Assembly (NCBI GenBank): GCA_963745205.1
Contig: CAVUWX010000017.1
Location: 37,406-101,405, forward strand
DNA: 64,000 nt
DNA from: Hyphomicrobium_A sp963745205
GTDB lineage: Bacteria; Pseudomonadota; Alphaproteobacteria; Rhizobiales; Hyphomicrobiaceae
Direction: 5' to 3'
The notes below the pieces were generated by a model, which searched no databases, had not been told where the DNA came from, and saw only the letters and a list, made by a program, of their open reading frames with translations. Shown piece by piece: positions 1 through 10,378 of the stretch. A program made the translations under genes and the position numbers. Each line of letters opens with the position of its first letter. Position 1 is the stretch's first letter.

Positions 1-538
1 TCTTGAAGCAGGAGATGGCGCCAAATCCCGATGACGGCGAATAGCTGTCGCCCGCATATGGCCACTCGCTGTCGCCCGTCTTCCTGATGTTCCACATCAC
101 CGGCAGGCCGACGATCGGCGCGGCGCGCAGCTTCTGGCTCGGATTGCAGACGTCTTGGGTGCGCGCGGACTGCGAGGTACGCACTGCGGCGCATAGGCCG
201 GTGAGCGTTTCGGAATAGAGGCGGTGGCCTTCGGACCGATAGATAGGGTTGACCGAGCGTATAAATTCGAGGATGCGGGCCTTATCCGCCGCATGGTTCG
301 GGTCGTCGCAAGAGAATACCTCGACCTCGCTTTCGGCGACCTGCTGCACATTGGTATCCGCATGCTGCTGACACTGATCGCTCATGCGCAGTCTCTGTTG
401 CTCGAAAGGCGGAACGTGCCAGTTCCCAATGAGGGCGGCAGCATCTTCGGCAGCGCTCGGAGCGCCTCGCAAAGTCAACACGCCTGCCGCGAGCAAGAGC
501 AGAGGAAGGAGGGATCGAGTGCGAAGATTTGATAGCAT
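1..538 (-). CDS. exported hypothetical protein, 3' end outside window
   Basis: The reading frame opens at an ATG at 536-538 and runs without a stop to the left window edge, giving about 179 residues of a longer protein. It starts MLSNLRTRSLLPLLLLAAGV, a basic stretch followed by a hydrophobic core, and reaches a likely signal-peptidase site near Ala-Glu-Asp (about residue 30). The remainder is soluble in character, with scattered Cys residues (QCQQH, FSCDD, GLCAA, DVCNP, ISCF) that could form periplasmic disulfides. I do not recognise a family. It lies upstream-tail to the pentapeptide gene on the same strand, about 120 bp apart. The coding assignment rests on an open frame, a good signal peptide and normal codon use; the function is unknown. 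Confidence 0.6.
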   Translation of the reverse strand, partial: MLSNLRTRSLLPLLLLAAGVLTLRGAPSAAEDAAALIGNWHVPPFEQQRLRMSDQCQQHADTNVQQVAESEVEVFSCDDPNHAADKARILEFIRSVNPIYRSEGHRLYSETLTGLCAAVRTSQSARTQDVCNPSQKLRAAPIVGLPVMWNIRKTGDSEWPYAGDSYSPSSGFGAISCFK

Positions 539-660
539 CGGCGAGCCCAATCTTAGATTTCGGAGATACGCAAATCCCTAGCACATCCAAACGTGGCATG
601 GCAGCGGCCGCCCTTGACGCAGCGCCGCGGCGCTTGCTGTGCCCACCGGCCTTAACGCGA

Positions 661-1473
661 TCAAAATACCGCCTTTTCCCGATTGCGGGCCTTTTCCCAT
701 CCACGCACGGACGAAATGCCTCTGACGCCGGTCAGCACCGCCCCGTCGAGGTCAACGTCCTCTAGATTGGCGCCGGCAAGGTTGGCGCCTGTGAGCACCG
801 CATGCGAAAGGTCGGCTCCGCCAAGGTCAGCGTCCCCAAGATCGGCGCCCGACAGATCGGCAAAGATCAGATTGACGCGCCGAATCTCGGCTCGCCGCAG
901 ATCGGCACCCGCGAGTACGGCCCCCGATAGATCCGTTTGCTGGGGCGTTTTCAATTCGTTGCCGGGCTCCGGTGGCCCCAAGCGGGCATCAGTGAGATCG
1001 GCTCCGCGCAGATTGGCGCGGCTCAGCCTAGCCATAATGCGCGCACCTGAGAGGTTTGCCCGGGCGAAGTTCGGCGCATTGTCTGAGGATGTTTCCAGAT
1101 TGAGCGATCCCACCGCGTGGTAAAGGCTCACGCCCGAGAGGTTGGCATCGGCGAAATTGGTGCGGATTAGACGCGTGCGGTCGAGCTTGGCTCCCTTCAG
1201 GTCGGCGAACGAGAGATTCGCGTCGGAGAGATCGGCGCCGAGAAGATTTGCTCCCGACAAGATCGCACGCTTGAAATCGATCCCGCTCAAGTCGAGAGCG
1301 GAAAGGTCCTTTCTCGCGAAATCGGGACGGCTGCCGGGGGCGGCCTTGTAGAGTGTTTCCACTATCTGGCGCAGCGCAATCTCGGCGCTACGGGCCGGGC
1401 CGGCGGCGACAGCGACGGCAAACAGCGTCATCGCAGACCGTCGCGTTAGCGCCATCGTTTTGAGAGCGGTCAT
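661..1473 (-). CDS. exported pentapeptide-repeat protein
   Basis: About 270 residues. After an N-terminal T-R-R-S-A-M then hydrophobic segment (a possible Tat-type signal ending near ARSAE), the protein contains long runs of A(D/N)LSX repeats: GANLLGADLSDANLSFADL in the middle, then a second block with RRAEIRRVNL, DLSGADLGDADLGGADL and ANLEDVDLDGAVL. Such repeats fold as a right-handed quadrilateral beta helix; family members are often binding or scaffold proteins with no known reaction. About 60 residues between the two blocks (near GSLNLETSSDNAPNFARANL) are less regular. The frame can be extended to a TTG at 1524, but the ATG at 1471-1473 puts the signal sequence at the true N-terminus, and an ATG at 1453-1455 is also possible. 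The specific function is unknown. Confidence 0.75.
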   Translation of the reverse strand: MTALKTMALTRRSAMTLFAVAVAAGPARSAEIALRQIVETLYKAAPGSRPDFARKDLSALDLSGIDFKRAILSGANLLGADLSDANLSFADLKGAKLDRTRLIRTNFADANLSGVSLYHAVGSLNLETSSDNAPNFARANLSGARIMARLSRANLRGADLTDARLGPPEPGNELKTPQQTDLSGAVLAGADLRRAEIRRVNLIFADLSGADLGDADLGGADLSHAVLTGANLAGANLEDVDLDGAVLTGVRGISSVRGWEKARNREKAVF

Positions 1474-1568
1474 GTCGAACGCCACGTCCAGTTTGTCCGG
1501 TTCCGGGACTTCATAAACGTACAATCGGAGGCAGCATACCTGCCGTCAACATTGCACGCGGTCTCCGC

Positions 1569-2196
1569 CTACCTCTTCTGGATCGTGTCGCGTATCTTGC
1601 GCAGCTCGTTGCCGACCATGTCGTTGTACGTGGGCGCGGCGGAGGGCTCGTAGTAGCACTCCTCGCCTTCCTTGCCGGCCTCGTGGCAGGAGCCCTTCTG
1701 CAGCTTGTCGGTCGTCAGGAACGGCTTGATCGCATCGGCGCTGCCGCACTTGGCGCGGATCGCATCCTCGCCGCGGTCAGTGAGGAGAGCCTCCTCGGAC
1801 TGGTACAGCCGCTCATTGACCCCGAACCCGTCGGCGCTAAGCAGGCGGTTGAACGTGATTTTCTTGCTGCCGTCGGCCGCGTCCTCGGTCGAGCACTGCT
1901 CGATGCCCGCGCGCGCGAAGAAATCGCAGTGCCCGCTCGAATTCAACGAGATAGACGATCTTGCGGTCGCGCAGCCATTGCAGCCCGTCGAGCACGTAGG
2001 TGGTGAAGTCGCCCTTCTCGTCCTGCACGAACAGTTGCTCGTAGCAAGCGACGTCCTTCAGGGTGGGCGAGAACGCCTCGTACGTCTTGCGGTCGAAATT
2101 CATGAACACGCCGGGATAGGGATAGTCCTCGGCTTCTGCGGGCAGCGCCGCGAGCATGCAGGCGGCCATCACCGCCGCCGCCAACAGCGTTTTCAT
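1569..2196 (-). CDS. exported hypothetical protein with an apparent +1 frameshift
   Basis: Two overlapping minus-strand frames make one protein. The N-terminal part starts at the ATG at 2194-2196 (MKTLLAAAVMAACMLAALPA, a clear signal peptide cut near AEAED) and continues through YPGVFMNFDRKTYEAFSPTL to IVYLVEF. The C-terminal part continues in the next frame as NSSGHCDFFARAGIEQC and ends RKIRDTIQKR. Dropping one base around 1940-1947 gives an uninterrupted protein of about 208 residues. Scattered cysteines suggest a periplasmic disulfide protein. No family recognised. The break is either a sequencing error or a recent mutation; the clean continuation favours error. Confidence 0.6.
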
Positions 2197-2300
2197 CCGG
2201 GCTTGATGCATGGCCTCGAATTGCCCCCGACAAGTGCTCGCGGCCCCACGATGGCAACGCGGCGCGACAGACGCAAGAGACCAACGCGGCGCCTCTCAAG

Positions 2301-2328
2301 ACAAAAAACCGCCGGGAGACCGGCGGTT
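2301..2328 (-). terminator. Rho-independent terminator of the rpsO-pnp unit
   Basis: On the minus strand a 9-bp perfect stem (AACCGCCGG / CCGGCGGTT, plus-strand 2307-2315 with 2320-2328) and a 4-base loop are followed directly by a run of six T and TTTGTCTT-like sequence. It lies 39 bp after the pnp stop codon, where a transcript end is expected. Confidence 0.85.
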
Positions 2329-2366
2329 CTTGTTTCATCTGATCGAGCGGTGAGGTCGAGCCAGCC

Positions 2367-4583
2367 TCAACCCGCGTCGCGCCTCGGGCGACGGTCGCGG
2401 CCACCGCCGCCACCCTCGCGCTCGCGCCGCGGCGGGCGCTCGGCGCGGAACTCGCCCTCCGGCTCAGCCTCGCCCTCGGCGCGCGGAATCTCCTTCCCCG
2501 TCGCCTGGTCGATGATCTTCATCGACAGCCGCGTCTTGCCGCGCTCGTCAAAGCCCAGAAGCTTGACGTAGACCTCCTGGCCCTCCTTCACGACCTCGCC
2601 GACGGTAGCGGGGCGCCCAGGAGCGAGCTGGGAGATGTGCACGAGGCCGTCCTTGGCGCCGAAGAAGTTCACAAACGCGCCGAAGTCCATGATCTTCACC
2701 ACCTTGCCTTTGTAGATGGTGCCGACCTCGGGCTCGGAGGTGATCTCGCGTATGCGCTTCAAGGCCGCCTCGATCGATTCGCGCTTGGCCGCGGCGACCT
2801 TCACCGTGCCGTCGTCGTCGATATCGATCTTGGCGCCCGATTCGGCGACGATCTCGCGGATCACCGAGCCGCCCGAGCCGATCACCTCGCGGATCTTGTC
2901 GGTCGGGATCTTGATCGTCTCGATGCGCGGCGCATGCTCGCCGAGCTCAGTGCGGGCTGAGCCAAGCGCCTTGCCCATCTCGCCGAGGATGTGCAGCCGC
3001 CCTTCGCGCGCCTGATCGAGCGCGATGCGCATGATCTCCTCGGTGATGCCGGTAATCTTGATGTCCATCTGCAACGAGGTGACGCCTTTCTCGGTGCCGG
3101 CCACCTTGAAGTCCATGTCGCCGAGGTGGTCCTCGTCGCCGAGGATGTCGGAGAGCACGGCGAAGTCGTTGCCCTCCTTGATGAGGCCCATGGCGATACC
3201 GGCAACGGGCGCCTTCAACGGGACGCCGGCGTCCATCAGCGCGAGCGAGGTACCGCACACCGTCGCCATCGAGGATGAGCCGTTAGACTCGGTGATCTCG
3301 GAGACGATGCGGATGGTGTAAGGAAACTCCTCGTGGGCCGGCATCACCGGGTGCACGGCGCGCCAGGCGAGCTTGCCGTGGCCGATCTCGCGGCGGCCGG
3401 GAGAACCCATGCGGCCCGTCTCGCCCACCGAGTAAGGCGGGAAGTTGTAGTGCAGCATGAAGCGCTCTTTGCGCGTGCCTTCGAGTGCGTCGATGAACTG
3501 CTCGTCCTCGCCGGTGCCAAGCGTGGCGACCACCACCGCCTGGGTCTCGCCACGCGTGAACAGCGCGGAGCCGTGCGTGCGCGGCAGCACGTGCACTTCC
3601 GAGACGATCGGGCGCACGGTCTTCAGGTCGCGCCCGTCGATGCGGCGGCCGGTCTTGACGATATCGCCGCGCACGATCTCGCTCTTTAGTGCCTTGATCG
3701 TATCGGAGAGCAGCACCTTCTCGGTCGGATCATCGGGGATCTCGACGCCGGCCTTCACCTTGCTCTCGGCCTCTTTCACGAGGTCGTAGCGCTTCTGCTT
3801 TTCCTTGGTGGAGAAGGCCGCGCGCAGGCTCGCCTCAGCGATCTTTTTGACCTGCGCGGAGTACTTCTGTGCGTCGGGCAGCTGGATGTCCCACGGCTCC
3901 TTGGCGGCCTTCTCGGCAAGCTTGATGATCGCCTGGATGACCGGCTGGAAGCCCTTGTGGCCGAACATGACCGCCTCGAGCATCAGCTTCTCGGGCAGCT
4001 CCTTGGCTTCCGACTCGACCATCATCACGGCGTCATGCGTGCCGGCAACGACGAGGTCGAGCGAGCTTTCCGCCATTTCATCGAGCATGGGGTTGAGGAC
4101 CATCTCGCCGCCGATAATGCCGACGCGCGCAGCCCCGATCGGCCCGAGGAACGGCACGCCTGAGAGCGTGAGCGCCGCCGAGGACGCAACCAGGCCGAGG
4201 ATGTCGGGGTCGTTCTCCATGTCGTGCGAGAGCACGGTGACGACGATCTGCGTCTCGTTCTTGAAGCCCTCGACGAACAGCGGACGCACCGGCCGGTCGA
4301 TCAGGCGCGAGGTCAGCGTCTCCTTCTCAGAGGGACGGCCCTCTCGCTTGAAGAAGCCGCCCGGGATCTTGCCGGCAGCGAAGGTCTTCTCCTGGTAGTT
4401 GACGGTCAAGGGGAAGAAGTCGACGCCGGGCTTGGGGGCCTTGGCGGCGACGACGGTGGCGAGCACGCTCGTCTCGCCGTACTGGGCATAGACGGCGGCG
4501 TCGGCCTGGCGCGCCATGCGCCCGGTCTCGAGCGTCAGCTTGCGCCCACCCCATTCAATTTCCACACGATGGATGTCGAACAT
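2367..4583 (-). CDS. pnp: polyribonucleotide nucleotidyltransferase (PNPase)
   Basis: 738 residues, full length for the family. PNPase degrades RNA 3' to 5' by phosphorolysis, releasing nucleoside diphosphates, and works as a trimer in the cytoplasm, often within the RNase E degradosome. Domains in order: first RNase PH core (about 10-145, with FFPLTVNYQEKTFAAGKIPGG and SRLIDRPVRPLF), alpha-helical linker, second catalytic RNase PH core (about 320-540, with GRRIDGRDLKTVRPI, GSALFTRGETQ and SDILGDEDHLGDMDFKVAGT), KH domain (GSGGSVIREI) and S1 domain (VGTIYKGKVVKIMDFGAFV, DGLVHISQLA). The C-terminus is a low-complexity Arg/Glu/Gly tail, common in alphaproteobacteria. It is the distal gene of the rpsO-pnp pair, as in most Proteobacteria. 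Confidence 0.98.
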   Translation of the reverse strand: MFDIHRVEIEWGGRKLTLETGRMARQADAAVYAQYGETSVLATVVAAKAPKPGVDFFPLTVNYQEKTFAAGKIPGGFFKREGRPSEKETLTSRLIDRPVRPLFVEGFKNETQIVVTVLSHDMENDPDILGLVASSAALTLSGVPFLGPIGAARVGIIGGEMVLNPMLDEMAESSLDLVVAGTHDAVMMVESEAKELPEKLMLEAVMFGHKGFQPVIQAIIKLAEKAAKEPWDIQLPDAQKYSAQVKKIAEASLRAAFSTKEKQKRYDLVKEAESKVKAGVEIPDDPTEKVLLSDTIKALKSEIVRGDIVKTGRRIDGRDLKTVRPIVSEVHVLPRTHGSALFTRGETQAVVVATLGTGEDEQFIDALEGTRKERFMLHYNFPPYSVGETGRMGSPGRREIGHGKLAWRAVHPVMPAHEEFPYTIRIVSEITESNGSSSMATVCGTSLALMDAGVPLKAPVAGIAMGLIKEGNDFAVLSDILGDEDHLGDMDFKVAGTEKGVTSLQMDIKITGITEEIMRIALDQAREGRLHILGEMGKALGSARTELGEHAPRIETIKIPTDKIREVIGSGGSVIREIVAESGAKIDIDDDGTVKVAAAKRESIEAALKRIREITSEPEVGTIYKGKVVKIMDFGAFVNFFGAKDGLVHISQLAPGRPATVGEVVKEGQEVYVKLLGFDERGKTRLSMKIIDQATGKEIPRAEGEAEPEGEFRAERPPRREREGGGGGRDRRPRRDAG

Positions 4584-4615
4584 GTCTGGTCTTTCTTTCT
4601 CTTGCTCGTAGCACT

Positions 4616-4642
4616 GCGCAACGGCCGGATTGCCGGATGCGC
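4616..4642 (-). promoter_or_regulatory. stem-loop in the rpsO-pnp spacer
   Basis: GCGCA (4616-4620) pairs with TGCGC (4638-4642) and CGGC (4622-4625) with GCCG (4632-4635), making a two-step hairpin 33 bp before the pnp start. It lacks a T-run, so it is not a simple terminator. In E. coli the same spacer holds an RNase III-processed hairpin through which PNPase autoregulates; this one is in the right place for a similar role, but that is inference. Confidence 0.45.
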
Positions 4643-4738
4643 GAGCCTTCGGTCAGAACCGAGGCGGAAGGCAGACGCCTCATTGGCGCAGGATCGAGGC
4701 TGGCTTGCAAAAAGCGCCGCCGGCCTCTGCGCCTGTCG

Positions 4739-5008
4739 TCAGCGGCGAATGCCGAGCTTGTCGATGATGGTCTGGTAACGCTGCTCGTTCTTACGCTTCA
4801 CGTAGTCGAGGAGCTGGCGGCGCTGGCTCACCATCTTGAGGAGCCCGCGGCGCGAGTGATTGTCCTTCTTGTGCATCTTGAAATGCTCGGTGAGGTCGTT
4901 GATCCGTTCGGTCAGGATCGCAATCTGGACCTCGGGCGAGCCGGTGTCGTTGGCTTTGGTGGCATTGTCTTTGATGAGCGCGGTCTTGCGCTCAGCGGAT
5001 ATCGACAT
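4739..5008 (-). CDS. rpsO: 30S ribosomal protein S15
   Basis: 89 residues, the normal length for S15, beginning MSISAERKTALIKDNA and containing the conserved TGSPEVQIAILTERI, LTEHFKMHKKDNHSRRGLL and KMVSQRRQLLDYVKRK segments. S15 binds 16S rRNA early and nucleates assembly of the platform of the small subunit. The ATG at 5006-5008 is chosen over the longer open frame because it gives the family N-terminus and has an AAAGGA Shine-Dalgarno a few bases upstream. pnp follows. In related genomes truB lies just upstream; here truB is about 1.26 kb away (see IS remnant). Confidence 0.97.
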   Translation of the reverse strand: MSISAERKTALIKDNATKANDTGSPEVQIAILTERINDLTEHFKMHKKDNHSRRGLLKMVSQRRQLLDYVKRKNEQRYQTIIDKLGIRR

Positions 5009-5160
5009 CGGGCATCCTTTCTGTTCGGGGGTGAAGATGGGGCTTTCCAGCCCCGGAGCGGCCACAGCCGGGATGTCGTCCAGCAGGGTCGCAAATTCGA
5101 GATGGTGCGTCTTATACACGAGGCGGCGGGAGCCGCGAGCGGAAAGTCGCGCGCCTTGCA

Positions 5161-5181
5161 CCCGCACCCGCCGGGTGCGGG
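5161..5181. repeat. GC-rich palindrome
   Basis: CCCGCACCC (5161-5169) and GGGTGCGGG (5173-5181) form a perfect 9-bp inverted repeat with a 3-base centre, about 150 bp upstream of the rpsO start. There is no T-run on either side. It could be a leader hairpin of the rpsO transcript or a relic of the inserted DNA. Confidence 0.5.
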
Positions 5182-5305
5182 CGTTCCGGGGCTGATGTTC
5201 TCACTTTGTGCTTGTTGGGGCTGGGTACTGTCTCAGTTTGAATATTTGAACGTTTGATCACGCTTCGTCTGGAATGCGGTTGTGGGTGCTGCCCTAAGTC
5301 AGCCT

Positions 5306-5323
5306 CAAGTGTCCTAAGTTGGC
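5306..5323. repeat. 18-bp direct repeat, copy 1
   Basis: The sequence caagtgtcctaagttggc is repeated exactly at 5647-5664. A partial copy (tgtcctaa) lies at 5331-5338. Such repeats in a gene-free insert beside a transposase fragment suggest duplicated mobile-element ends, but no IS family was identified from them. Confidence 0.7.
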
Positions 5324-5646
5324 GGATGGGTGTCCTAATCCGAAAGTGGGCGGTTAGCTTACACTTTCGCGCCATCGACCCGAGGGCGGCGAAGGCCTCA
5401 TAGTGACCGTGGCCCGGAGCCCAGGGCGGTGAGGCGAGGGTTTCAGCTCACCGCCCAAGACCCAGGGGCAATCCGCCTGTGGCGCAAGCGGCGCGTCCCC
5501 CGTTGGGGTTAGGTGCAGGAATCGGACCACGCTTCACCCTTAACCATACGAGTTAATCTGGAGAGGCTGTCTAATTAGCTGACCGCCCGGCGCTACCACA
5601 AACCAAGCTGTTGGCCGAGGTCGTTGGTGCTGTCCGAACTAGGCCG

Positions 5647-5664
5647 CAAGTGTCCTAAGTTGGC
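5647..5664. repeat. 18-bp direct repeat, copy 2
   Basis: Exact second copy of caagtgtcctaagttggc, 341 bp from copy 1. It is preceded by a diverged tgtccgaactaggc, so the unit may once have been longer. Confidence 0.7.
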
Positions 5665-5778
5665 CGTGACCGCCGCCCACGGGCCGCCTGCGCACATGGC
5701 GGTCCTGCCAAGCACATCTTGTCCACAATCCCCAGATATCGTTAGCTAAGTCTCGTATCGCGTACGGAGTGCGTTTCT

Positions 5779-6024
5779 ATGGCCAGCGTATCGGCACTCG
5801 ACACCGCACAGTGGAAAAGACCTCACGCGAGACTATTGGCTCGCCTGGCCGCGTATTCGGCGTGGAGCCAGATAAGAACTCCCATCGTTATCCTGACGCT
5901 GGCGGTCCTGAGCTTGGTCACCTCGCAAGGCATCGTGGTCTTCTGGAAGCATTACGTCGGCGACAATTGTGCGCAGAACGGCTGCGCGGCCGCGACTGAA
6001 TTGAGGCATCCTCCCAGACATTGA
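5779..6024 (+). CDS. small predicted membrane protein
   Basis: 81 residues beginning MASVSALDTAQWKRPHARLL. Residues of about 33-57 (IRTPIVILTLAVLSLVTSQG) form one hydrophobic segment, preceded by basic residues and followed by a tail with two Cys (DNCAQNGCAA) and a His-rich end. A GGAG Shine-Dalgarno at 5766-5769 lies 9 bases before the ATG, and a strong Rho-independent terminator begins 24 bp after the stop, so it looks like an independent transcription unit on the strand opposite to its neighbours. No family recognised. It sits inside the DNA inserted between truB and rpsO and may be accessory. Confidence 0.55.
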   Translation: MASVSALDTAQWKRPHARLLARLAAYSAWSQIRTPIVILTLAVLSLVTSQGIVVFWKHYVGDNCAQNGCAAATELRHPPRH

Positions 6025-6047
6025 CCGCGCTTGGCGCCTGACTAGAC

Positions 6048-6081
6048 AGCCCCGGTCACAAGCCGGGGCTCATTGTTTTTT
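6048..6081 (+). terminator. Rho-independent terminator
   Basis: AGCCCCGG (6048-6055) and CCGGGGCT (6063-6070) form a perfect 8-bp stem with a 7-base loop, followed by cattgtttttt. It ends transcription of the small plus-strand gene just upstream and faces the transposase remnant. Confidence 0.85.
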
Positions 6082-6094
6082 CGGAGTGGTTCTC

Positions 6095-6262
6095 TCAAGT
6101 CGCAGCGGACCGCTTCTTGTACGCCTTAGGCCGTCCCGGCTTCGGCGCGACTTCATCCATCATGCCGACGAACTTTTCGACGCTCCACACGCGATCCGTA
6201 AGTCCTGCCGCCATCGCGGGTGTGACGCGAAGCGTCTGGTGGATGCGCGTCCAGTTGTAGAA
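6095..6262 (-). pseudogene. IS1-like transposase, C-terminal fragment
   Basis: About 55 codons matching the C-terminus of transposases I recall as IS1-like, common in Rhizobiales: FYNWTRIHQTLRVTPAMAAG, then LTDRVWSVEKFVGMMDEV and a basic end KPGRPKAYKKRSAA. The N-terminal and catalytic parts are missing; upstream of the fragment the frame runs straight into the 3' end of truB. It is a remnant of an element that landed between truB and rpsO, not an active transposase. The family name is from memory and would need a search to confirm. Confidence 0.7.
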
Positions 6263-6272
6263 CAGCGGTCGC

Positions 6273-7190
6273 CTACCCGAAATTGAACACCCGCGTCGGA
6301 CGGAAGGCCCCTTTTTCCAGCTCGCCCAACGCCAGAATGCGGCCCTTGAAGTGCGCCCACGCAGCCCCTGCCAACACCGGTGCGTCGCGTCCGCGCACCA
6401 GCACTGCCTGGCCGCGCGCGAGGCTTGCCGCGTCGTTGGGGCCGACACTCAAGCCCGGCAAGTCGTCGAGCGCCGCTTCGACCGGCATAAGGAGCGCGAG
6501 CAGCGCGTCCGGACCGGCCTGCGCCGCGGCCTGCAACTCTTCCAGGGTCACCGAAGCCATCTCGTCGAACGAACCGACGCGCGTGCGCCTCAATGCGATG
6601 ACGTGCCCGAAGCAGGAAAGCGCGCGGCCCATGTCGCGCGCCAACGCCCGCACGTAGGTGCCCTTGCCGCAGCGCGACTCCAGCACGGCGGTCGCCGCAT
6701 CGGGCATATCGACGAGGGTCAAGTCCTCGATCAGCACCTCGCGCGGCTCGAGCACGACCTCCTCGCCGCCGCGTGCGAGATCGTAGGCTCTGGCGCCGTC
6801 GACCTTTATCGCGGAAAACTGCGGCGGGACCTGCAGAATCTCGCCGGTAAAGCGTGGCAGCAATGCCTCGATGGTATCGCGAGTGGGGAGTGAGTCCGAG
6901 GTGCGCACGACAACGCCCTCGGCGTCGTCGGTGTCGGTTTCGGCGCCGAAGCGAACGGTGAAGCGATAGGCCTTCTCCCCGTCGACGGCGAACGGCACGG
7001 TCTTCGTCGCCTCGCCGAGCGCGATGGGCAGAATGCCTGTCGCCAGCGGGTCGAGCGTGCCGGCGTGGCCCGCCTTCTGCGCGTCGAAGATGCGCTTTAT
7101 GGCACTCACGGCCCGCGTCGAGGTCATGCCGGCCGGCTTGTCGAGCACGACCCAGCCGTGCACCGGCTTTCCCTTCTTGGCGCGCGCCAT
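6273..7190 (-). CDS. truB: tRNA pseudouridine(55) synthase
   Basis: 305 residues, normal length. TruB isomerises U55 in the T-loop of nearly all tRNAs and also acts as a tRNA folding chaperone. Seen: GWVVLDKPAGMTSTRAV and GHAGTLDPLATGILPIALGEATK with the catalytic Asp in the GTLDPLA motif; YRFTVRFGAETDTDDAEG; QVPPQFSAIKVDGARAYDLAR; RCGKGTYVRALARDMGRAL; C-terminal PUA-like region. It lies 10 bp after rbfA in the same direction. The 3' end abuts the transposase remnant, but the C-terminus (RVFNFG) looks intact. Confidence 0.96.
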   Translation of the reverse strand: MARAKKGKPVHGWVVLDKPAGMTSTRAVSAIKRIFDAQKAGHAGTLDPLATGILPIALGEATKTVPFAVDGEKAYRFTVRFGAETDTDDAEGVVVRTSDSLPTRDTIEALLPRFTGEILQVPPQFSAIKVDGARAYDLARGGEEVVLEPREVLIEDLTLVDMPDAATAVLESRCGKGTYVRALARDMGRALSCFGHVIALRRTRVGSFDEMASVTLEELQAAAQAGPDALLALLMPVEAALDDLPGLSVGPNDAASLARGQAVLVRGRDAPVLAGAAWAHFKGRILALGELEKGAFRPTRVFNFG

Positions 7191-7200
7191 GTCAAAGCCC

Positions 7201-7596
7201 CTAGTCCCCGTCCACGTCCTGGCGGACCTTGGGGCTCGCCAGCAGTGCCTCGATACGGCTCGCCTCGGCGAACGTATCGTCGCTGCGGAAGCGGATGTCG
7301 GGCGCGAATTTCAAGTTCACCGCCTGCGCGATCTCTGCACGGATATAGCGCTTGTTCCGCGTGAGGGCTTCGAGCACGGCCTCAGTGTCGCTGCCGCCCA
7401 GCGGGATCACGTAGGCAGTCGCTAGCTTGAGGTCGTGCGACAGCCGCACCTCGGGGATCGTGATCACGTGCGCGGCCAGCACATCGTCGTGGATCTCGCC
7501 ACGCGCCAGCATCTCGGCGAGCTTATGGCGGATCAGCTCGCCGATGCGCAGCTGCCGTTGCGAAGGGGGGCTCGAATTACGGGATTTCTTTCTCAT
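7201..7596 (-). CDS. rbfA: 30S ribosome-binding factor A
   Basis: 131 residues from the ATG at 7594-7596 (MRKKSRNSSPPSQRQLRIGE). RbfA is a KH-type RNA-binding protein that helps mature the 5' end of 16S rRNA in late small-subunit assembly. Family features: RIGELIRHKLAEMLARGEIHD, ITIPEVRLSHDLKLATAYVIPLGG, ALTRNKRYIRAEIAQAVNLKFAPDIRFR and the acidic end. A longer in-frame start at 7635 exists but adds residues not typical of the family. It sits between infB and truB in the standard order, but a terminator-like hairpin separates it from infB. Confidence 0.95.
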   Translation of the reverse strand: MRKKSRNSSPPSQRQLRIGELIRHKLAEMLARGEIHDDVLAAHVITIPEVRLSHDLKLATAYVIPLGGSDTEAVLEALTRNKRYIRAEIAQAVNLKFAPDIRFRSDDTFAEASRIEALLASPKVRQDVDGD

Positions 7597-7633
7597 TGTC
7601 GCTCCGCTGCGGGCTTGGACCGCAAACGGCCTC

Positions 7634-7665
7634 AAAAGAAAGAGGGTCGGCGCAACCGCCGGCCC
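7634..7665 (-). terminator. terminator-like hairpin between infB and rbfA
   Basis: A 9-bp stem (plus-strand 7644-7652 with 7657-7665, one G-U pair) and a 4-base loop are followed on the minus strand by TCTTTCTTTT. It starts about 20 bp after the infB stop. It probably reduces read-through from infB into rbfA-truB; it may act as a partial terminator. Confidence 0.65.
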
Positions 7666-7687
7666 CCGATCGTTGAAACGTTAAGCC

Positions 7688-10334
<2,647 letters not shown>

Positions 10335-10378
10335 GCTAGTCCTGTAAAACTCCAAAAATTCCACGCACGAAGCCGTGC

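Larger units (their letters stand above)
5009..5778. other. long non-coding insert upstream of rpsO
   Basis: No convincing gene. The stretch contains a GC-rich palindrome at 5161-5181, two copies of an exact 18-base direct repeat (5306-5323 and 5647-5664) and a related short copy near 5331. The minus strand carries a TATAAG box (5111-5116 on the plus strand as cttata) that could be the -10 of the rpsO promoter, but I see no well-spaced -35. Given the transposase remnant at 6095-6262, this is probably debris from one or more insertion events. Confidence 0.5.

Noticed and set aside
6095..6272. intact insertion sequence
   Set aside because: Only a C-terminal transposase fragment remains; no terminal inverted repeats found.
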